In this document: positions 57,808 through 64,000 of the stretch, piece after piece
How positions within the stretch are numbered: the stretch's first letter is position 1
How the letters are laid out: each line of letters starts with the position of its first letter
Source: Diphasiastrum complanatum
Lineage: Eukaryota > Streptophyta > Lycopodiopsida > Lycopodiales > Lycopodiaceae
Direction of reading: 5' to 3'
DNA: 64,000 nucleotides
Assembly: GCA_029204225.1 (NCBI GenBank)
Contig: CM055112.1
Location: 28,720,703 to 28,784,702, forward strand
Notes under the pieces: generated by a model
The model's input: the letters and a program-made list of their open reading frames with translations, nothing else
Databases searched by the model: none
What the model was told of the DNA's origin: nothing
Program-made: the position numbers and the translations under genes

Positions 57808-58851
57808 CTAGTCTAGCCCTAGCAATCTAAGAAAAACATAGTACAAATGTTTGCATGCTAGATACGACTTTCCCTCCATGTGACAAGCTTGAAAATCCGC
57901 ACATGTGCAAGACGGTTGTTGTGCTATGCGAACATCGTACTCTCCCTCGTGGTCTAAACAAATCATTGTAATGGTAAAGATTTCATGGTGTTCTTCTTTG
58001 ACACACTTAACAACCTTCACACTCGCCAACATAGTAAGACACCAATCAATGCGTTGTTGTGCCTTGAGTGAGATCGTCGTTCTGATTTTAAATCGTCTTC
58101 TGGGTGGCATAGTGTCTTCTGCGCTTGGGAAAGATGAGTCATGATCTTCAGTGGTGCCATGTCCTGGTGGTTGCTATCTTGGTGTGCAATGTCCTGGTGT
58201 GCAATGTTATTCATGAGAGTTTGATGCATCAGCACCCCTTTGATGAGAAATTGGTGGCTTGCCCCCATCCACAACCTGCATTTGTAAGACATAACCTCCA
58301 CGTGTCAGGATCTCAGCTTCCCGTTGAGTTAAATTAGTGCCTTTGGCGACTGGCCAAATGCTGGGAAGTTTATGAGGCATTTGAGTAAATTTCCATTTGT
58401 TTGTTTTCCATGTGTGTGTGCAATCACCAGCACAAAACCACATAAATTGTGGAGTGCTTCCTTTAATATGCTTTCTAATACCGTAGAAGGAAGGCCTTGC
58501 GATACCTCTCATTGAACAACCAATAGGACGTTCACAAGGACCCTCTTTAGGAATCAACCCGAGACACTTGACTCGACTATTGATAGTTGCTCTTCGTATT
58601 GCCCACATACTTATGTGTACATCCTCTTCAACCACTGGCTTCCCATCCACCTTGCATTCCTCCTCCCTGTGGGTAGCGGCAAAAATTATTTGTTTAGGAA
58701 TAGCACGACGTCCTCTATATATATTTTAGTTATTGTACTCTGGCCGATGGCTTGCATTCTCTTTGATTCCAACAGTTTTACTAGGCTTTCTTTTTCTTCC
58801 CACAGTCTCCTTATCACCCTCCATGTGGTCTGGTTGATGGTACATAGGCAT
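57808..58851 (-). pseudogene. intronless SWIM-type zinc finger protein, three in-frame stops
   Basis: ATG 58851 (MPMYHQPDHMEGDKE), then a basic GRKRKPSK likely nuclear signal. One phase runs to TAG 57810-57808, interrupted by TAA 58728-58726, TAA 58209-58207 and a TAG near 58164. The middle has a Cys-rich segment (CLGLIPKEGPCERPIGCSM; later FCAGDCTHTW). The C-terminus has CTCADFQ ... ACKHLYY, a CxC-CxH SWIM motif as in plant DNA-binding and MULE-derived proteins. No frameshift over about 1 kb. Not a member of a family I can name. It may be a captured or retrocopied gene; splicing around the linker stops is possible but unproven. Confidence 0.6.
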
Positions 58852-58962
58852 ACCAAATGTGCGTGTTTGGATGGGATGTCATGCTCTTTGCTGAAAGGAG
58901 GGCGGGCTCTTTGATGGGATGAAATGCGTGGTTGGATCTAGGTTGATAGCGAGGCAAAACGG

Positions 58963-59024
58963 GTGGCTGACCTCTATGCTTGTGTGCATAAAAGTGGCTG
59001 CCCTCTGTGCTTGTGTGCATAAAC
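58963..59024. repeat. tandem duplication, 31 bp x 2
   Basis: GTGGCTGNCCTCTNTGCTTG at 58963 and 58994. Confidence 0.9.
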
Positions 59025-59249
59025 CCTCTACAAGCATAAATCCCTAAACCCTTGATGAACGTAAACCCCTTATGAGACCTCTTAAAGGAGAATGCTTGCA
59101 AGAAAAATAGAAAGCAAAAAGCAAAAGCAGTAAGCAACATAGAGACAACAACAAGCAAGAACGATAAGATCAGCTAGAAACGTAGAATAAACAAAAACAA
59201 GAACAAGCAAAAATCGTAGCTAAAACATAGAGCAATCGAGAAAAAGAGC

Positions 59250-59262
59250 GGCAACGACGCCA
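59250..59262 (-). other. probable primer binding site, tRNA-Asp type
   Basis: Sense TGGCGTCGTTGCC matches 12 of 13 bases of the tRNA-Asp site, with one spacer base before TGTTGTG at 59264, the same arrangement as in G2. Confidence 0.65.
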
Positions 59263-59263
59263 A

Positions 59264-59760
59264 TGTTGTGTCTTCAGCATCCACACCGGCTATGGCTCAA
59301 CTAGTCTACGCTATGGCTTCTCCAATTAGCTTGGATATGGATGCAAGAAAGACAGTCACGAGCCTGGTGGTGATTATTCTGAGGGTAAGATCCACTCTTC
59401 TCTCTTTTCTCTCCTTAGTTTCTAGCAAATGACGGCTTAACCTAAAAGATAAAACCCTAAACTAAATCTCATCCTCTAAGGCTTACCCTATTAGAGAATG
59501 GAGGGCCTAGATTAACTTAACTTGTTGCCAGATGAATAATATACAATACAATGTGAAGTAACACATGAATAATATACAATACAATGTGAAGTAACACAGT
59601 ACATGAAACCACACAAGGGAGAACACTCAAAGAGAAAGATAGGCTTGTATTGCAAATGAGGTTCTTCTCGAAAATGGACTCTTCCACTCCTATTTATACT
59701 TGGAGTGGTGGTCACTTACAAAAATATACTGTGGGACAAGTAAGCCACATAGAATAACTT
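59264..59760 (-). repeat. probable 5' LTR upstream of the SWIM frame (outer end unresolved)
   Basis: Starts TGTTGTGTC next to the primer site and contains a good TATA box in sense (TATAAATAGG, near 59690-59699). No second LTR was found to the left, so the element is partial. Confidence 0.5.
59532..59597. repeat. tandem duplication, 33 bp x 2, perfect
   Basis: ATGAATAATATACAATACAA at 59532 and 59565; lies inside the probable LTR. Confidence 0.95.
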
Positions 59761-60480
59761 AATTTTGAATCACACTGGTGCCATGGGACAAATCCCCAAT
59801 AGGCCTTTGTGACTAATTACATAACTTGAAATCACATATCTATGTGCAATGCCCATGACAATTTAAACTTAGAACTAAATAACTTAAGCCATTACGGATA
59901 AAGTAAAAGCCTAAACTTGATGGGCAAGTTCTATGTTTAAATTTTATCTTGCTTGTATTTTAAAAATGTTCCGTAAGATGGCTAAAATATTCCTTGGAAT
60001 ATCAGCCTACAATGTTGTTTTACAACATCCTAGAATCAAGGCACTTATCTATGAGGGAATGTGCTTCCAAGGCATATGAAGAGTTATTTGCACCATATCA
60101 TACTTGGGCAATCCGGAAAACGGTGACACCAGGAATGTATATGCTCCCTTCAAAGGGCCATTTTTCGAGAAAGATCCATGAGGATGAAACTTCCGCAGGG
60201 GCTCAAATGTAAGTATATATACGGCTGCAACACCAATAATTGATTTCATAAATGCAATGTTCATAGCAAGAAGGAAAGGAAGATGTGCATGACACGCAGA
60301 GATCGCAATAGTATCAATCAAGCAGGTTGCTGTTAGAATCCATGGATCGATCTCGAGTTGCAGGAGAATTGAAAACTGTTTAAGGAGACCCACATAAGTG
60401 TGTTTGAGATCAGGCAGCTACTAACGGACAATTAAGTCATAAAACTTCCAATCTCGCAACACAAGCAGAATATGTAACAA
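59761..60480. other. no recognised gene
   Basis: A 114-codon minus-strand frame at 60049-60393 has hydrophobic stretches but no family resemblance that I can name. Confidence 0.4.
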
Positions 60481-60499
60481 AGCAATTTCAACCACAGCA

Positions 60500-60975
60500 A
60501 ACTGAATTCGCGGAAGGTGGATTGAATTCGCGGAGAAGTCGCGAGGGGGAGAAAGTTGAATTCGTGGAAGGTGGATTCGCAGGTGCCCGGGACTCGCGAG
60601 TAATCGCAGCAGAAATGGAGAAATGAAATCTTCAGATGACTCGTGGAGAAGTCACCGGAAGAACTCGTTGGAATCATGGAGGAGAAATTAAAATCGTGAA
60701 GGAAGTTGCCAGAAATCGCCCGTGAAAATCGCAGTGCCAAAGAAATCGCCTAAGTGGAGAAGTCACGAAGTCAGAATCGAGGGCGTTTGAATTTGTGGAG
60801 GTCAGAAGTCGCAGGAGCCAGGGAGTAACTGCAGGAGAATTCATGGAAAATCGAATTCGTGGTAACTCGTGAAGAATTCGCCAAAATCTGTGAAGAAATC
60901 ATGCGTGCGGGGGGTGTGTGCCTACAGGAGAATTCATGAGGTGAATTCATGGAGGAATCGCCACGGATTCGTCAG
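60500..60975. repeat. GAATTC-(G/A)(T/C)GG-rich block
   Basis: GAATTC occurs at 60504, 60524, 60558, 60837, 60853, 60874, 60930 and 60943, eight times in about 445 bp, mostly followed by GYGG or ATGG. GTGGAGAAGTC and TCGCAGGAG phrases recur between them. Purine-rich on plus. No protein is recognised. Confidence 0.8.
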
Positions 60976-61635
60976 GGGGTTTCTGCGAGTCTGATTTTTC
61001 TTGGTTTTTTTTTTTTAATTATTTGTTCATGTAGTCCTTAGGGTTAGGGTTTTTGAGGCCCTAGGGTTAGGGCTGGGTGTAGGTGAGATTAGGTCAGTTT
61101 TATTTTATTTTATTTAAGGGGTTTTTTTTTGCAAAAATTTTAGAATGAAGCAATGAAAAAAAATTAACAAAGAAATTAAACTTCAGAAATGAATTTCTTA
61201 CCAAAGCTAGGATTTGAACTCTTTCACAAGAATTGGCATATATCTCTCAATTCTCAACCAAATTGGCTCAAATTCAAGCTGAGTGTGAGTTCTACAGTCC
61301 TGTAGAAATACAGTCTAAAATTAAGCCAAAAGTACAGCCAAAAATGAAAAAAAGACGGACTGCAAAAACTACCACTAACTAGAAATGGAAGAAAAAACAC
61401 ATAAATGGCCATAACTTGGCCATTATAGCTCCAAATCAAAAAATCTGAGTACATCCAAGAAGCTAAACAAAAGATCTATTGATCTACAACAAGAAACTAC
61501 ACAAAAAATTGAAGATTAAATGGTCAAAAATTGAATCAAATATTGCTGAAAATTGAAAAAAACAAAAAAACAAGAACAAGAAACTCTACCAAAAATTAGC
61601 CAAATCCACCAAATATGATGGGGAAAGGATCTAAT

Positions 61636-61647
61636 GCTCTGATACCA
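61636..61647 (-). other. primer binding site, tRNA-iMet type
   Basis: Sense TGGTATCAGAGC, a perfect 12-base match, so a minus-strand LTR element has its 5' LTR just to the right. Confidence 0.85.
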
Positions 61648-62180
61648 AAATTCTCATGTGCCAACCTTTGCATTAAAATATTTAATCCATTCATAAACAT
61701 CAAATACAGTGGAAATACAAGAAATAAAAAAAAACTAGTCAAAAATCAAAAAGATAGCTAAAAGTAGCAAAACTTCACCAAAATGGGTAAAGATAGAATC
61801 CATTATTCATGATTATTGATCATTTCACAAGATTAGGCCTGAAACTAGAGCATGATCATAGCTCTTCATGTGCTGCCATGAGCCACTTTCTCCATCAAGA
61901 AAGCTCTCAAAGAGAAGCTCCAAGACCTTTTAAAACTCAAAATTACAAAATGAACAATAGCCTTTAAATTTAGCACGACCTCAGCTATTTATAGTGGTCA
62001 TTTGTGCCTCTACTATAAGTTTGGGACCTTATTTGGCTAATTCGGGGCCTTACAACCATTATTATAAGTCCACTATCACAAATAGAGCGAGGTTGTTCGA
62101 GCCACCTTATTAATTGTCCTAATGACTAACTCTAGTCTACTTTAGCTCCATGGCCATATATGGCAATTCATTAGTAAAGC
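61648..62180 (-). repeat. probable copia 5' LTR (outer end approximate)
   Basis: Abuts the primer site. A canonical TATA box (CTATAAATAG in sense) lies at 61985-61994, about 340 bases upstream of the LTR end, as expected for U3-R-U5. The body left of the primer site (60980-61635) is AT-rich leader-like sequence without gag. Confidence 0.55.
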
Positions 62181-62841
62181 TCATGGACTAATTACATGCA
62201 GCACATGACAAGTTGTGAATCTGCCAACATGTGGAATAGGGACATCAGTATCCAAAGGATTCTGGTTTTGTAATGCTGGGTGTACTTAGTTGAGTAAGTA
62301 CAAGCAGCAACTAGAGCTTGATCATTGGTGGCATCAAATCGATACCCATCCTTGGTCTTCCACTTGTCAACAGATGGATCTATGAACTTGAAGTATGCTA
62401 TTGTTTTAATCTTTTGGGGTAACTGCATTCGGGTCCTCAAGGGAAGTCGATAGTATAGAAGTCTGCTCCAGAAAGATATACATTATAGACATAATTTTTG
62501 TCAGGAGGTACCATAAAATGGCATGACCCGGCAGTTGGATTATAACTGGCATATGCCATGTGTAGTAGGTATGGACTTTGGTAACCAGTCAGAACATAGA
62601 TCTAAAACTCAATCTAAGTGAGGAATCGGTTTGCCTACTGGTACCAAGTTGTGATCTCTATAAGATACAGCTGACCCATCTGGATATCGATCTTATTGGT
62701 ATCTGGGTCATCAGAGCTGGAGGACTGGTGGGACGACATGACTGGAAACTAGTAGAAGTGCTCTCTGAAAAATAGGGCTCGTTGAGATTTGTAGCAGAGT
62801 TTTGGTGGGGCTCAGCTCGGTCGAGATGGTGATGGGAGGCT
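62181..62841. other. no recognised gene
   Basis: An 82-codon minus-strand frame at 62192-62440 (DPSVDKWKTKDGYRFDATND) looks protein-like, but I cannot assign it. Confidence 0.4.
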
Positions 62842-62982
62842 CGGTTGAGTGGTGATGGAGACATGCGGTCGAGATGGTGACGGAGACACGCGGTCGAGGT
62901 GGTGATGGAGACACGCGGTCAAGGTGGTGATGGAGACACGCGGTCAAGATGGTGATGAAAACACGCGGTCGAGATGGTGATT
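62842..62982. repeat. 25-bp minisatellite, about six units
   Basis: Unit CGGTCGAGATGGTGATGGAG plus ACACG. Starts at 62842 (24-bp variant), 62866, 62891, 62916, 62941 and 62966 (partial), with strict 25-bp spacing from 62866. Confidence 0.95.
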
Positions 62983-63223
62983 TGGAGTACTCGTCGGTGC
63001 AAGGCTGAGATGTGAAAGAGATGTAAACGATGGCGCTCAGACGAAAAATGAAAGTGGAGGAACTTGGCTGAGAAATGGCAGAGTTGAGGTTTCAGTTGAG
63101 AATGGAATGTAAAACTATGGCTATGAAAACAAAGTGTTGAAAAATCATGTCACTATGGAAACGATGGTTTTGGAATGAAAAACGTAGTTTGCAATAGTGA
63201 GGACTAGAGCTCGACTTTCCCCC

Positions 63224-63615
63224 CTACTCCGGACTTTTTCCATCTCCTCTCTCTTCCTTTGACAGCTCTCTTATGGATGTTTTTGGCCACCTTTTGGGCC
63301 CAGGTTTCTTTGGATGGTGTACAGACCCTTTTAGCTCGGCACCGGGCTCGGTTACCCATTTCTTGTGGAGGTGTGGGTCTTCTCTATACGGTTTCTTCTG
63401 CACCTGCAACTTTTCTTGGGAGCTGGGCTCTTGTCGCCTCTGCTTTGCCTTCTTCAGTTCCTTTCTGGCTTTTGCCCTCTCTTGGCGGATTGCATTGCTC
63501 ATGTGGATAGCGGTTCTCTGCCTTTCCAGCACCTCCTCATCGCTGCGCGAGAGCTCTTCCCCCTCTCTGCCCAAGCTTGTCTTCCTCCTTTTGAGCAACT
63601 CCTCACTTTCAGTTC
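63224..63615 (-). CDS. unassigned charged, coiled-coil-like reading frame
   Basis: About 125-130 codons rich in Lys, Arg and Glu (RQERAKARKELKKAKQRRQE), with heptad-like spacing, then a Lys/Pro-rich tail. No ATG at its beginning; an upstream in-frame TGA lies near 63617. GC content is higher than in the surroundings. Opposite-strand frames of similar length read Leu/Ser/Phe-rich and look like shadows. It could be a piece of a retroelement gag or an exon of an unknown gene. Confidence 0.3.
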
Positions 63616-64000
63616 AGATCACCTGCAAGAGATCCTCTTGGAGTGCGTGCACAAGCATACCCTTTCCAGCATGCTCTTTGAGGCTCCTTCCGCGTTGCAT
63701 CGAGCTCGGCTTCTTTCTTGTGCAGGTCCTGGTGCCAGGGCTTGGCTGTCAACTCAGCCTGTTATTCCTTCCTTCCGGTTGTCTTCGACCATCAGTAAAA
63801 ATAAAAGTGCATAAACTATGATGATGTCCGTGGACTGACTGCAGCAGATCAGAAAGGTGAAGAGTCGGCTAATGAAGGGAGATGAGATGTAACAGACCCA
63901 ACCACCATCACCCATTGTAGAATAGATAGGGCATGAGCACGTTGCAGGGCAATGGAAACACGTTGCTTGAAAGAAGCCATGAGAATATAACCAGGAATAC
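63616..64000. other. window end, no feature assigned
   Basis: No motif recognised. Confidence 0.4.

Noticed and set aside
60049-60393. 114-codon hydrophobic frame as a membrane protein gene
   Set aside because: No family resemblance, no supporting context; only listed as unrecognised.
62842-62982. CRISPR-like regular repeats
   Set aside because: Units are contiguous with no unique spacers, and the genome is eukaryotic.
63259-63821. Leu/Ser/Phe-rich plus-strand frames up to 182 codons
   Set aside because: Composition fits the complement of the charged minus-strand frame; no motif was found. Neither strand is certain.

Overview
This window is nuclear DNA of a land plant with a repeat-rich genome. 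It holds one intact host gene, a multi-exon peroxisomal glycolate oxidase (minus strand, 26865 down to 11119). Most of the rest is Ty1/copia and Ty3/gypsy LTR retrotransposon debris, long (GA/CT)n arrays and AT-rich spacer. Nothing points to bacteria, organelles or an episomal virus. The species cannot be named from the sequence.

Layout. 1-4261: copia family A copy 1 (minus), degenerate and running off the left edge. 4262-10440: spacer with a (GA)n array, a gypsy integrase relic and two copia RNase H relics. 11119-26865: glycolate oxidase with 11 exons, 370 codons, all GT-AG introns, all catalytic residues and a C-terminal SRL peroxisome signal. Intron 4 (9.8 kb) carries a chromodomain gypsy element with a solo LTR nested in its left LTR, plus further gypsy and copia relics. 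26866-28740: promoter side of the gene with a T19-G15-(GGT)n tract. 28740-38931: four copia fragments (family B copies a, b and c, and element C), one interrupted by a GC-rich, G-box-containing insert. 39300-39935: a minisatellite-like block of palindromic motifs. 40163-42093: an internally deleted LTR element with perfect CTAAC target duplications.

42783-56087: a gypsy element (G2) with CACTT target duplications. Its gag is interrupted by an almost complete copia family A element (47752-53812) flanked by CCGTG. 56100-57300: CT arrays and their duplicated flanks. 57808-58851: an intronless SWIM-type zinc finger reading frame with three stops, lying just downstream of an LTR and a tRNA-Asp primer site. 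60500-63000: a GAATTC-rich block, an LTR with a tRNA-Met primer site and a 25-bp minisatellite.

The glycolate oxidase is the only gene with a clear cellular job (photorespiratory glycolate oxidation). Everything else is mobile-element coding or remnant. The points most worth checking are: unusual AG...GT LTR ends and a shared in-frame stop in copia family A; an LTR-divergence order in the nest that contradicts the insertion order; the SWIM frame associated with an LTR element; a copia copy that looks recombinant; and interlocked inverted repeats inside intron 4.
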